Source: Galaxea fascicularis (taxonomy: Eukaryota > Cnidaria > Anthozoa > Scleractinia > Euphylliidae). From it: DNA of 64,000 nt. The notes beneath the pieces were generated by a model. That model saw only the letters and a program-made list of their open reading frames with translations. It was not told the DNA's origin and ran no database searches. Within the stretch, counting starts at the first letter, position 1. Every line of letters begins with the position of its first letter. The stretch covers positions 29,666,273 through 29,730,272 of the forward strand of contig OX419338.1 of the NCBI GenBank assembly GCA_948470475.1, in the 5' to 3' direction. The position numbers and the translations under genes were made by a program. Below are positions 10,291 through 22,017 of this stretch, piece after piece.

Positions 10291-10890
10291 GTTGTCCCGG
10301 CTGACCGAGCCAAAGTGTTTATATGGAGAAAAGTTGGCTCGACTAGGAGGGTGACCCTATCATCGAAAGAGGGTGCCCCGGCTAGGAGGGTCACCCTTCC
10401 AGCCGATCGAGCCAACCTTTTGTTTCTCGTGTAAACGGTTCGCCAAGTTTTGTAAGGAAATGTATGAAAAGTTGGCTCGCCCAGGGTAAACGGGGCCTCG
10501 AGGCCCCGTTTATATGGAAAAAAGTCGTCCCGGGTAGAAGGGTCACCCGCCTACCCGACTCGGCTACCCTAGGCGAGCCAACGTTTCATACATTTCCTTA
10601 CAAAACTTGGCGAACCGTTTACATAAGAAACAAAAAGTTGGCTTGGCTAGCCGGGTCACCCTCTTTCGATGGTAATATCAGTTCTAGCCGAGCCAACTTT
10701 TCTCCATATAAACATTTTGGCTCGCCTAGCCGGGTCAACTCGCTCAAGGCGTGGCAATCAGAGCATGCATGAGGGCTGTTGGCTCGGGAAAAGGGGTCAA
10801 CTTTTTTCACATATAAACGCTCGCTAAAGATATATCGGCTGGGAGGGTGACCCTCTTACCCGGGACAACTTTTCTCCATATAAACGGAGC
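10290..10890. repeat. Cluster of head-to-head fold-back MITEs
   Basis: The phrase gtttatatggagaaaagttg and its reverse complement occur at 10317, 10504 (variant), 10700 and 10868. The segments 10434-10490 and 10575-10625 are mirror images (aacggttcgccaagttttgtaagg...). Two elements meet at the GGGGCCTCGAGGCCCC palindrome near 10500. Multiple copies of agggtgaccct are included. The ends GGMNCCGTTTATATGG suggest Harbinger-like MITEs. Confidence 0.6.
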
Positions 10891-10975
10891 CTTAAGCCGA
10901 GATTTGAAATAAGCCACATAAAGAAACAAGCGCGCAACTACCTCGTTCTTAAAGCCGAGGTTCGAAAAAAGTTAC

Positions 10976-11520
10976 GTCACGTATTGCTCGAATTTTGTGC
11001 GGAATCCGTCTTAATAATTCATTTTTTTTAAACCATGATCTATGTAAGACTTCAAACACCACAGAAACAAGCTTAAGTCTAATGAGCTGCAAAACTAAAC
11101 TTTATAGAGAAGTATAACCTAATATAATAAAGAAGGAAACAACACCCAATATATTGTTAGAATCAAAATCCTGTAGAAAATCAGGTGACAGCCAACTTGA
11201 ACAGTAACATGTTCGATACAGCTACCACTCTGCTCCCTTCTGAATATGCCCATTATGGTTATCTAACAAGTAGGGCACTAGGAACAGGTATCTCCAGCGA
11301 TTATTATGTTTGCTCATTGATGCAAATCTTGGTAACCTACTGTTCACAGATTTCTGTTTTAATATTCTGAAGTTGAAAATTCAAAAAGCGATTATGTTGC
11401 TACAAACATATGATTCTTTTTCTTTAATTCATTTTTTTTTTTGCAAAGCTAACAATCATTCCCACCACATCCAGATCCAGGAGCATCAATTATTGACTTA
11501 AAAGGTATTATATAAGCTAA
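10976..11520. other. Intergenic, no gene seen
   Basis: AT-rich sequence with short unsupported frames. It ends at a truncated SINE. Confidence 0.4.
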
Positions 11521-11720
11521 CTAGAATCGCGACGTCACGGGTTCAAACCCCGTTTAAGTCCAGAATTCTTTTCAGGCTTCTTTACGCAATGGTAAAAATT
11601 GTGATCACAACTGCGACGATCATCCTTCATTTTGTTTCATATCCGGCTTCAGGCTTCTTTACGCAATTGCATATAATTGCCGTAACAACTGCGAGGATCA
11701 GTCTTCATTTGAATTTTTAA
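11521..11720 (+). repeat. Truncated tRNA-derived SINE with duplicated tail
   Basis: It contains the 3' half of a tRNA-like head with the B-box phrase gggttcaaaccccg, then a tail module caggcttctttacgcaa...aactgcgacgatca. The tail module occurs twice in tandem (about 11573 and 11650). Same family as the array at 17.5-18.3 kb. Confidence 0.7.
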
Positions 11721-12240
11721 TTGTAATGAAGTACGTTATTTGGAAAGGAAATTAGTAGCTCAGGACGAAAATTAATAGAAATATCATCTTTACCTGCAAA
11801 TAGGCACATGTGTAAGGTGGCAGTTTTCCTTTCACCAGCCTGTTGTAACTCGAGGCGTGGCATGAGTACTAAATGACACGGCTCCAAGAACGAGTGGACT
11901 GCTATATCCAGCTAGGAGATTTAAGTCGAAAGCAGTGTCTTCAGTGGACAGAATAAAATCAGAAGAAACGCATTCGCTGTCAAAATACCGTTTGCCATCT
12001 TCAGTCCAAAAACTGCATGGTGTTCATCCACTATGCATGTACGGCACACTTTAGCCAAGCAAGGTCCTACGTATTCCTCTGTGGGAGCTGTAGATGACCA
12101 CGGGCAGTACTTTGTTGTCAATCGTCAATGTTTTACAATACAACACTTTCCACAAGCATCCTTTATACGGGACAAAGGACTGTCGCCATTGGGCTTCAGC
12201 TTAGCGTTGCGTTATGGAACTCGCTAAACAGCTCGATAAG
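11721..12240. other. Intergenic, no gene seen
   Basis: Frames overlap on both strands at 11921-12227 without a recognisable domain; no support for a gene. Confidence 0.4.
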
Positions 12241-12242
12241 AG

Positions 12243-12440
12243 TCTCCAACGAATAGAAACTTGTCATTCCAATGGACTCTATTCGTTACCAATAGCCGAT
12301 CCATTGAAGTCCGATGGAACACCGATCGACAACAATAAAACGGCTTTTTTTCTAAGTCTCTAACGGATAGAAAACTTGTCATTCCAGTGGAATCTATTCG
12401 TTACCAATGGATCCATTGGAGTCTAATGGAACACTTTTCT
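12243..12440 (+). repeat. Imperfect tandem duplication, unit about 115 bp
   Basis: The block gtctccaacgaatagaaactt...ttggtaatgga-type sequence at 12243-12320 recurs at 12355-12435: both copies contain cttgtcattcca.tgga.tctattcgttaccaat followed by ccattg.agtc.(g/a)atggaacac. Confidence 0.7.
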
Positions 12441-13463
12441 TGGGCCTCCAAGAACAAGAAAAACTTTTTTGTAAGGCCACTTACCAAAAGTGAGAACTGG
12501 CCAACCGGACCGGCCATTTTGAAAATGAAATAGGCTTCTTTCCAGTACAGTCTTCGCTATATACCCGTCACTGATATGCATCCTCCTTAAAAACAAACTG
12601 ATCTGGATGGACAGTTCTGATTAATAATGAAATTTTCTTGAAAATGATCTAGTCCAGTTACGACAAATGGTAAGCGTGGTAAGTCTACTATTTTCCCCAC
12701 TGAACTTCCGGTTTTGAATGGAACTTGAGTATACACGACTGGAGTCTAGTTGACTGTATTGGACAACCCTACTTGACTAGGAAAACTTCCACTCGTGTTC
12801 CGAGATCAAAACAATGAAGATAAAGAAGTCCTGAATCGTGGAAAGGCCGCTCTGACCAAGCTGTGCTCTTTTTCTTTGCAAGCATCTAACGTTGAATTAA
12901 TTTCTTTGCATTGTTTTACAAAATGTAAGCCAAGAGATAAAGATTGTTGTTGTTGTTGCAGTAAATTGCACCGCACTCTTGAAATTCATCTGGAAATGCA
13001 AGATCACGTGAACCACAACTGGTGATAATACAGTTTGAAGCAAAGCATCATGGGTAGCCCTTTCAGCCCTCTCCACTGCTACTGTATGCCGCGGCATATG
13101 AAAACAACGAAAGTCTTCAAGCGAATGGCTCGGAACAGTGAACTCAAAAGTTTTGGCACCGTACGTGTTCCCTGCCGTCATCGTCATCCGAGCGTTGCAA
13201 ACACTGTTGTCGTTCTGTATTGCAGGCGAGAAGTTCCTCAATAATAAAAACCAAACTTCCGGCCATTGTTTTCAAAGCTCCTGCCGCTGCGCACGCAAGT
13301 ACGTTGGGTGCTCTAAATAAAGAAAAATCCGTTTTCGGATTCTGCGTGTTTTCGGTAGGGAAGAATCCAAATGATCCAAGATCAAAAGTCGGATCCTCCC
13401 AAAAAAACTCACCCCAGTTTTATTTTAGAGACCACAAGGACATCACCAAACTTAAGGGAATCC
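12441..13463. other. Intergenic, no gene assigned
   Basis: Overlapping frames (12795-13025 +, 13241-12897 -, 13220-13468 +) have no recognisable domain or splice structure. A ttgttgttgttg run near 12950 is a simple repeat. Confidence 0.4.
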
Positions 13464-13545
13464 GTTGAAGTCCTGAATTTTTTTCAGGCTTCTTTACGCA
13501 ATTGCAAAAATTGCGATCACAACTGCGACGATCATTCTACATTTG
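13464..13545 (+). repeat. SINE 3' fragment
   Basis: Carries the end of the tRNA-like head (ttgaagtcctga) and the tail caggcttctttacgcaattgc...aactgcgacgatcat, matching the 17.5-kb SINEs in opposite orientation. Confidence 0.7.
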
Positions 13546-13549
13546 ACTT

Positions 13550-15561
13550 AGGGGAATCCCTTTGAACTACTGTTTTGATGGAATCCTTGAATCAAGGGCA
13601 CCCTGAGGGCACCCAACGGGGCAAGTGTTTGAAGCCTGTTTAAAGTGATGTTTCCGTAGCTAGACGAATTTGATCTGTTCGGATTCCTTCAGCTGAAAAT
13701 TTAATTGACAGAAAATTTAAGGGAACAAAATCTTCTTTTCAGAAAGCGAAGTTTCCACGAACTTTCCAACGAACTATTTGCTTTCTAAATGCTAGCTGAC
13801 GTTTTTGACTGCCAAAAAGCAGCAAATATGACCCTTCCGAAAAATTTAGGGGCTATTATTTTCCTATTGTGAATCTTTTAGGCCACGTTTCAGTCCCGAA
13901 AATTCGAGTGCACTCTTTGATTGACGCTGAAAACGTAAGGCGATCTACCCTCCACCTTGTGTTGCTCTCTACCTGAAGGAAGACATATTAAATGTTCTCC
14001 AAAACAAGGTTTTTTAATGCGAAATCACTCGCCAGAATTCCGTGGAATCAGGAATGGCCGGCTTTCTATGCGGTATGCGATTCCGTTAACAACACTTGTA
14101 AAACATGTGCAGCAAATCTCTTTCACTACTCGTAATGATAGTCGTAGTTCGTAGTCATAGTGAAAAGTGCCATGCGCAAACAAAAACGGAAACCCATCCG
14201 ATCGAGAAACAAGAAGCTCCATGTCGATCGACTCCAGATCGTCAAAAAACTTATTGAACTGGCCCATGTCACCAACAAAAAAAATATCCAGTCAAAACAT
14301 TCTATATTGCTTCCTTAGTCATTCAAATCAAAACGGGAAACAATCTTAATTCCCATTTTTACTGCCACTGTAAGTTGTTATGTGAGGTGCTCACTCGATC
14401 GTGTCTCGAGTGAAAGGAATAACATTGACATTTTTACCCATGACCCTTTGTGGGTCGTGACGCCGCCTGACCGAATTCATTACTTTATCCAAATTACATA
14501 AGGCGCAAATGGTGCCGTGAAAAGGTGGAGTTGTCGATTGGACAGGGGCAAGATCAGCCACACGAAGGTTGTCAAGACAGGTGCCAAAAAAGTCATCAAA
14601 AACAATGGTTTTGCGCAGAGCTATGCGAGGGGTCTTAAGTCACGATCAAGCTTGAATAGATCGATGACAATTTCACACTGGCCACCAGATTTTAACGTCA
14701 TGTAAACTTGAGTTACCTCCACATTCATGAAAGGCAGCCTCCCGATCATTTTTAATGCAAAGCTTTCTCTCTTCACCCGATAACTAGCCTTTCCTTGAAT
14801 CTTATTTCGTCAATCGTGTCCATTTTACTGCTCGGAACACCACAGGGTAAAATTAAAAAATTCAAATGCAATGGAGTACATCGACGATGTAACGCAATAT
14901 CAATAATTTTTCGTATTTTTGATACCAACAAAGATCAGTTTATCATGCCAAGTTTAGTAAATGTACAAATTTTACAAAGCTTGTGATAATAATAAAAAAA
15001 AGGGAATGGACCTGAATTTAGGAAAGATCCCTGGAGCCATTAACATCAATGAGCCACAAAAGATCATCCTCTTAGGAACGGCGCGCACACATCCAATGAA
15101 AAACTCCTATAGTGCTCCTGGATTCACGCTCCAGGAAAACTAATGGCTTTATGTGCAACACTCTTCCCACAGGAGTGGCCTTACTGGAATTTCTTATCAA
15201 CGGATTTGGGACATGAGCACACAGTTCATGGATATTCTAAAATCAGAAACATCAGAAACAGTAAAACCGGCAAGATATTCAGTTTATTTAATTTTGACGC
15301 AAACAGTACCCTTTAAATTCAGTGTTACCTTAACAACAGTATATTATCCCGTGAAAGCAAGCTTTTGCATTTTGAGATTTTTGTCTATTCTAAATTTTCC
15401 AATTATTTTTTTCAAAGTCATCCTCTTTAAAATGATTTCAGTTACTCATAAATAGACTTTCGTGACCTCCTATTTAAGGTATATTTAGTGTGAGCCGAGC
15501 GGACTCTATGGCAAGAAACTTGGTGAAAATGCGATATAATGTAACTTATTTACATTAATAA
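13550..15561. other. Intergenic, about 2 kb, no gene recognised
   Basis: Several frames of 60-100 codons occur on both strands without domain signature, codon pattern or splice sites. The stretch lies downstream of the minus-strand gene ending at 15562 and includes its likely 3' UTR. Confidence 0.4.
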
Positions 15562-16446
15562 TCAACGAATTACTTCTTGAGTTGTGCCGTCCCTCTCTCC
15601 CTTTAAGATAAATCTCCATTTTCTCTGCTGTGACGTGCTTGATACGCGGCGGTAATGACCAATAAATTGGAAGAATTGTCGCTTTGGTAGTTCGACCCAT
15701 GTGTCATAATATATGAGGTTTATTCCTGGATGATATAATTCGTATTTTTCCAAGTATAGGCGAGCCATTTGCCTCTCTTCCGGTGCTGGTCTACTGTACA
15801 CGCGGGCAGCCAATTTATAATTTTGATAATCAGGATTTTCCTTGAGCATTTTGTCAACGTTCACACCCTTCTGCTTGAGATTCTGAAGTTTGCTTCCGCA
15901 GCTGTTCAGATTGGAGTGTATAACAATCGGTTTGTTTTTCTTCTCTGGTTTCGTCGAGGTTGCCACGAAAACGTCGCATCCACTGAGTTTAGCCGTGAAA
16001 AACCAATGGAATGTATTTGGATCAAGGATCATATAGGTGTCTGCGTTGTCTCGTTGATAGACATACACTGCTTGGAATCCTGTTAGTGATCTACATGACT
16101 CGAACCCGGGAGGAGGCGTTTCCGAGAGTTTCCATTTCGCAGACACCATCCATTGTGGCTTGCCCGTAGTTATAATGTAGCAGGTTTTGCTTGAGTCATA
16201 ACGTATTCCCCCTCCGGCATGCGTGGTTCCAGTTTTATCAGATTCTGTTGTACACATGTACGAAAGTTGCACCTTGTTTTCAATAGGTACACCAGCAGTC
16301 ATAAGGCTCTGAAGCGCCTCGTTGTTATCTTCCGGTTCCACACAAGGAAGGAAGCTACCCGCCGGTGTGGTAACAGATCTCTGTACATCTTGGTCACACC
16401 GTACCAGCGCAGATTCAAGGAAAATAAACAGCAGAAGAATCCTCAT
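15562..16446 (-). CDS. Secreted protein with LSGC...H deamidase-like signature
   Basis: Single-exon gene of 294 residues from the ATG at 16446. That ATG is chosen over the one at 16512 because it starts directly with a signal peptide (MRILLLFIFLESALVRC). About eight Cys in the mature part suggest an extracellular protein. In the middle lies a hydrophobic strand, then L-S-G-C (Cys at residue 157), and 20 residues later the strand P-I-V-I-H-S (His 177). A Cys in LSGC and a His about 12-18 residues later form the catalytic pair of the CNF1/BLF1/CheD glutamine-deamidase fold; the arrangement fits, with slightly longer spacing. Substrate unknown; it could equally be a non-enzymatic relative. A role in defence or secretion is only a guess. 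No neighbouring gene is linked to it. Confidence 0.75.
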   Translation of the reverse strand: MRILLLFIFLESALVRCDQDVQRSVTTPAGSFLPCVEPEDNNEALQSLMTAGVPIENKVQLSYMCTTESDKTGTTHAGGGIRYDSSKTCYIITTGKPQWMVSAKWKLSETPPPGFESCRSLTGFQAVYVYQRDNADTYMILDPNTFHWFFTAKLSGCDVFVATSTKPEKKNKPIVIHSNLNSCGSKLQNLKQKGVNVDKMLKENPDYQNYKLAARVYSRPAPEERQMARLYLEKYELYHPGINLIYYDTWVELPKRQFFQFIGHYRRVSSTSQQRKWRFILKGERDGTTQEVIR

Positions 16447-16512
16447 CTTTTGGGGCAGGGAGATGACCTGATTTCGTGGCTTGTCTGAGAACAAACGGTG
16501 CTGATAATTCAC

Positions 16513-17554
16513 TGTGCTTCAGGTACAAGGTTTGTCCCTCTTCGGGAGAATCAGTAATTATAATAGTTTATCGTTTAGTAGTGTTAAAACTTGCCACCTG
16601 ACAGTGATGTCACAGAAGAAAACCAGTAAGCTATCGTCCATGTCGGCAAGTGTCTCTATATTGGTCACATGGACCTATAGACGCATGTCACCCAAGAAAC
16701 ATTTGAACATTGGAATTTTGTCATAAACGGCTTTGAGACTGTAAAAGGGTATTGAGATGTTAGTGAGTAGAAAATATTGTATCTCGAACGCGGTTGGATT
16801 TTAGATTTCTGTTTTCAATACCAATGCGGAAGAACCACATGCACAACCCCCTCCCTCCCCCAAAAATTTTCTTTTATTTTCACAAGCTACCGTTTGATTT
16901 GATAGTCAAGCAAATTTCGTTCGTTTTTTATTGTATTCTTTAGTGTTAAGTTGTGAAATGGACACAAATGACGTACTAAGAGCTAGATTCAAGGAATGGC
17001 TGGTTGTCGGATAAAGTGAGAAAGCTTTGAATTAAAAATGCTCGGAGGTTGGTTTCATGAATGCGGAGGTAACTTTACATGACCGTGATTTATATCTGGT
17101 GGCCAGTGTGAAATTGTCATCAATTTATTCAGGCTTGACTTACTCATACATCTGTTTTAGACTCCTGACAGAGCTCCGAGCAGAACCATTCAGTGCGGAT
17201 GAAAAAGAAGTTTCCTTACAAGTTTTTGATGGCTTTTTTGGTATATCCCAGTAACAACCTGATCTTTTCATGGTACCATTTGCGCTGTATGTGACTTGCA
17301 TAAAGTGTTTAACTCGGCATTGGTTTTTAGGCTCTCAACGCAATTGGAAAATTACACTACATTGCTTTTAATTTCCAATAACTTGTTTCTTGCGTGCTTG
17401 ATGGAGCCAGAAATAAAGGATTTGCAAATAGAAAAGTAAAAAGTCGACGTTTCGGTATTTCCTTGACGCCATTATCGAAACTACAAAATATATAATTACG
17501 CGATGCGAAATATATTTGTGATGATGGCCTGGTGTTTCAAGTAAATTAGCATAT
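16513..17554. other. Intergenic, includes a Penelope-like motif
   Basis: It holds the promoter side of the minus-strand gene. Near 17440-17485 the phrase tcgacgtttcgg...cattatcgaaac resembles the conserved end of Penelope-like elements, but no reverse transcriptase is present. No gene recognised. Confidence 0.35.
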
Positions 17555-17644
17555 CATGTGAAGGATGATCCTCGCAGTTAATTGTTGTGAATGCAATTGA
17601 TGCATTTGCGTAAAGAAGCCTGAAAAAAATCAGGACTTCAACGG

Positions 17645-17678
<34 letters not shown>

Positions 17679-18270
17679 TGCTCTAACCAACCGAGCTATG
17701 AAGCCATCGACTTTGGGAGCAGGTCAATTGTGGTTTCACATGTTCCCGTGAGAGAGATGAGTGACAATGATGTGTATGAAATAAATCATATATGAACTGC
17801 CGAAATGAAATGAAATGAAGATTGATCCTCGCAGTTGTGAATGGAATTGCCTAAAGAAGCCTGAAAAAAATCAGGACTTCAACGGGGTTTGAACTCGTGA
17901 CCTCGCGATACCGGTGCGATGCTCTAGCAAACTGAGCTGTAAAGCCCGGCACTGACGTTGGGAGCAGGTCAATTGTGTATGTTCCCGTGAGAGAGATGAA
18001 TGAAAATGGATTGTATGAAATAAATCAAATATGAACTGTGGAAATGAAATTAAGTAAAGAATGATCCTCGTAGTTGTAAACACAATTTATGCAATTGCGT
18101 AAAGAAGCATGAAGAAAAAATTCAGGACTTGAACGGGGTTAATGAACCTATGACCTCGCGATACCGGTGCGATGCTCTAACCCGGCAACTGAACTATGAA
18201 GCCACTGACGTTTGCAATTGCAGAAATTGCGTTCACAACTTCGAGGATCATCCTTCACTTGATTTCATTT
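17555..18270 (-). repeat. Tandem array of three tRNA-derived SINEs
   Basis: Three units of about 245 bp run head to tail on the minus strand. Each has a lead (ctctcacgggaacat...caattgacctgctccca), a tRNA-like head, and a tail (caggcttctttacgcaa...gaggatcatcctt). Heads are at 17632-17705, 17873-17946 and 18124-18202. The best copy folds as a tRNA with acceptor GGCTTCA/GAAGTCC, B box gggttcaaacc and, by position, anticodon GGT (Thr), but position 33 is C rather than T. The third has extra bases. These are SINE heads, not working tRNA genes. Confidence 0.75.
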
Positions 18271-18780
18271 GATTTAATTTTAATTACTATAATTATGACA
18301 TTGTATTAAAAGGTGCTTCATTAATGGTACAAAACCGAACGGATAATGGGCCTGTCTAATAAATAACATTTGTTTAGTATAATTTTTACATTTACTTCTC
18401 TCTTTAAAACACACTTCCAGTTTTTGTCATAATAGCCAACAAACTCGAATCCTTGAGGTGGAGAGGGAGTGCTATAATCAAAGTGTTACTCTGTGAATTG
18501 ACCACTGACGCCAAGAAACCTCGACTATGAGATAAATGTAGGGGTAACTGATGACATAAGTACTCCAACTTCTCTTGTCTGAAAATAAGTTAAATGTTTT
18601 GGAGTATTAATCGATTGTCACCTCTCTGGATATATCACAGATTATGTAGCTTCCAAGAGCAGTAAAATTGTTAGGATCATTGCTCGTTTGAGGCACTTTG
18701 TTCTGTTTAATTCTTGGTTTTCACGTGCCGTCATGACAAACTAAAATGAAAAAGTAAACAGAATTTTCAGTTTTATCTTC
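18271..18780. other. Intergenic, no gene seen
   Basis: AT-rich; the right end probably holds the 3' UTR of the LINE fragment that follows on the minus strand. Confidence 0.4.
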
Positions 18781-20290
18781 ATCAGGTAAAACACGTTTCC
18801 CACAAATATACCGGCTGGCATGTTTTCATCTCGTTAGCGATTAGAAGCAAATGGTGTAGGTGTACGTTTGATATGCTGTGGATAAGACCAAAGCAAAAGA
18901 CAGGAGAAAAAGAAGCTGTTGTTGTCAGGGAAAGATTTTCAGATAGACCGACTATATTTACATTTCCAAAACAGGTGGACAAGAGTTTCTGTAATGTCAC
19001 CACAAAAAGAGCAGGAGTCTACCTGTTTAACACCTATTTTATAAAGAAAGTCATTGGTAGCTATTCTTCTATGGAGAAACTTAAACTGAAAAACTCTCAG
19101 TTTTGTCTCAGTTGTGCAAAGAAAGGACTGACTTTTCATTGGTATTGATGCTTTTTTTTTTTTCAATAAAGCATTTACAAACCATTTGGGAAACCATGGT
19201 TCGAGGTTGATAAAAGACTTGCACTTAAATCTTTTGAGGTGTGGCTAAGGTTGGAAGAACATCTTTTGCCATAGAGTTTTAATACTGACAGTACTTTGTA
19301 GTACTCTAGATAATTAGTGCGAATTAATTTTGTATTTAGCCTTTAAAGAAGTGAAGCTCATGAAATTCTGATTTGCATCAAGTAAGTCCTTTACCTCTTT
19401 CACTCTTGCCTGAAACCACGATTTATAAAAGAGAGGCGTCGTCAATCCTTATCAGGGAGTTGTGCCAACTTTGAGCGGAACTTAAGAGTGAGCCCTCATC
19501 GCAGTAATTTAAAGTGCTCCAGTATTCTATTATCTCAACCAGGAATGCGTCAGAAAGATTGAGCAAAGGGAAATCTTGTCGTCTCAAATTGCCTGAGAAA
19601 ACTAGTTTACCGCCATGTTTTGCGAGATGATAGTCAAAAAACAATTTCCATTTTCCTTGATCATCGTGTTCCAGATAGCCTTTTACCCATTTCATTTTTA
19701 ATGCTTGATTAAAACTTTGGAAGTCAATCATTCTTAGTCCTCCTTTGTTATAGTTACTAATCATTTCCGTTCTTTTGATTTTATCGTTTTTACCGTCCCA
19801 AAGAAAGTGGTATAGTAGTGAGTTGACTTCGTTGACAACGTGTCGTGGTGTTACAAGAGAGGATATATACGACGTAAACTATTTCAGTGTGAGACAGCTA
19901 GGGACTTAAGGACTGAAATTTTACCCAGAAGAGTTAGTTCTCGGCTACCCTACTGGCCATTTAGAGTCTTTTTCAGGATCTTTTCAATTTTCTCAGTAAA
20001 ATTAATGTCAATGTCATTGTCTCTTAGAGTCGAAAACCAAACACCTAATGCATAGACTTTGCTTTCTGCCCAAGATATTGGTTTGTTTAAAGGATAACTT
20101 TATTAGAATCTGTACATAAACCTATCCAGAGAGCTTCAGTTTTTTCATAGTTAACTTTCAAGCCAGACATGTATGCGAAATTGTCAAGTATAAGAAGAGT
20201 TCTGCGGAAGGAGTGTTCAGATCCATCTAAGATCATTGTAGTGTCATCAGCATATTGTGAGAACTTGCATTCAGTGGTGCCTTACTTTAA
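18781..20290 (-). pseudogene. 5'-truncated LINE (L1/Tx1-like) reverse transcriptase fragment
   Basis: Read on the minus strand from about 20285: a frame with the reverse-transcriptase catalytic motif Y-A-D-D (about 20250), then F-L-W-D-G-K (about 19800), then N-K-G-G-L-R-M-I (about 19740), and finally the zinc-binding C-terminal motif C-x2-C-x-H-type ending S-C-S-F-C-G...H-L-F-W-K-C (about 19000). Several frameshifts and stops separate the pieces, so the copy is dead. The order fits the RT and C-terminal zf-RVT region of L1/Tx1-type non-LTR retrotransposons. The endonuclease and the first half of the RT are missing, as expected of 5' truncation. Confidence 0.75.
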
Positions 20291-20730
20291 AGTAAGTTTA
20301 TTCGCTTACTCTCAGCGCTAGCTAATTACAAATAAACTAGTAATAATCAAAGATTTGGGAGATGCGTTCGACGTTTTGGGAAAAGGAAATAACATTAACT
20401 GCTAGGTATTTTTGACAACTTTATTAAATCGCAAAAACGTGTGATGAATGTATAACCCAATTTTGATGTTCAATTGTTTATTATGGATATTGGAAAAGTT
20501 TGGTGTAACAACAATTTCAATGCGGAAAACGTTGCATACATCACATTATCAAAAAATATTTGCAAAAGTTATTAGTAAAAAGTGTCTAATAATAACTGTA
20601 ACAATAACATTTTAGTTTTGGAAAAGAAATAACTGAATGTAGTACTCTCACGGTTTTGTTAATACGAAGAATGCATCAAATAAAATATATTGTAAGAGCT
20701 TAAAAGAGTATTGTCATTTTTTTTGCAACT
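20291..20730. other. Intergenic, no gene seen
   Basis: AT-rich with no supported feature. Confidence 0.4.
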
Positions 20731-21921
20731 TAAGCCCGTTTCAAATGTCGTGCTACCGCCGTGTCGAACTTAGCCTGAGTATCAGGCGTTTCTAGGGTGG
20801 GGAAGGCAAAAAGAGCGAGAAAGCGAAGGAAGAAACACCTGACACAAACAGCTTCTCAGAAGCCTTCCACCCCCACACAGCGCGTGTTATAATTAGCCAA
20901 TCAAAATCACTTCCGGTAACTGTCATGTGTCATGAGAGTAAACTTCAATATGGCGTCTGTAACCCCTGCGCTGGAAGCTTGACCTCCGGTTGACTCACGT
21001 GACGTTTCTTATTGTCTTTTGACCAATTAGCGTAACATCCAGAATCTGGATGTTGGACACAAGCGAATCAATGGCTTTGTGTCAGGCCCTACTCTTCCTT
21101 CCCCTCGTCCCCGCTTCCCCGATAGGGCCTGATACTCAGGCTATGTCGAACTCAATTGATCGAATTAAATTCGACAGTAGCACGACGTTTGAAACCAAGT
21201 CGTGCTTCTGTCGTGTAGCACGGCAGAGGTCGAACCACACATATGAACAAATGAACCTACAATTGGCGTGCTACACGGCAGTAGCACGACTTGGTTTATG
21301 AATTCAGTTCTGCACGGCAGTAGCACGACGTTTGAAACCATACCGTGCCACTGCCGTGTAGCACGACGGACCCTGTCGAATTTAATTGCTTTGTCGAACT
21401 TAATTAAGGCCCGTTTCAAACGCCGTGCTAATGTCGTACCGAACTAAATTCGTTATTTAAGTTCGACTTTGGCACGGCTGTAGCACGGCGTTTGAACCCA
21501 TTTAAGAATTAAGTTCGACTCTGCCGTTTAGCACGGCAAGCTCTGTCGTGCTACCCGACTTTGGCACGGCATGGTTTCAAACAGCGTGCTATTGCCGTGC
21601 CGAACTGAATTCATAAATTATAAATACATTTTAAAAGTCAGCAAAACCGGTTTGTTATGGTTTGACGCATGTTTACAGCAACAGCTTTTAACTCGACTTA
21701 ATTAAGCTGGACGTTTGAAACCAAGTCGTGCCAATGTCGTGCTACAGTCGAGCCAAATTGAATTTAGTTCGGCGCGACTTTAGCACGGCGTTTGAAACGG
21801 GCCTTAATTCTAGTTGCCGCACCGAATGATTTCAAACGCCGCGCTACTGCCGCGCTAACGTCGAATTTAATTCCTGAATTAAGTTCGACACGGCAGTAGC
21901 GCGACTTTTGAAACGGGCCTC
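20731..21921. repeat. Mosaic of GGCCCGTTTCAAA-type MITEs
   Basis: The cluster begins aagcccgtttcaaa and ends tttgaaacgggcct. Within it the words gtgctac.gccgtg, ttcgac..(g/a)gcacg and aattcgac recur in both orientations. One sub-element (21408-21803) is bracketed by TTAA on both sides and has mirrored ends GGCCCGTTTCAAACGCCGTGC. Another MITE (20771-21143) has inserted into the left module. No coding capacity. Confidence 0.6.
20771..21143. mobile_element. Mutator-like MITE (TAGCCTG family), copy 1
   Basis: 373 bp, flanked by exact 9-bp direct repeats TGTCGAACT (20762-20770, 21144-21152). The ends TAGCCTGAGTATCAGGC are mirrored. A 9-bp duplication is typical of Mutator-like elements. The target lies within another MITE, so this insertion is younger than its host. 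Confidence 0.85.
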
Positions 21922-21928
21922 ACGTTCT

Positions 21929-21965
21929 TCACTTTCACGGGAACATACGAACCTACAATTGACCT

Positions 21966-22016
<51 letters not shown>

Positions 22017-22017
22017 A
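21929..22017 (+). repeat. Truncated SINE, 5' part
   Basis: Carries the lead (cacgggaacat...caattgacctgctcccaacg) and the first half of the tRNA-like head (ggcttcatagctcagttggttagag...), then breaks off at caccgg. Same family as the 17.5-kb array, opposite strand. Confidence 0.75.

Noticed and set aside
17632..17705. tRNA-Thr gene
   Set aside because: It is the head of a SINE, with a C at position 33, a mismatch in the anticodon stem and sister copies in tandem.
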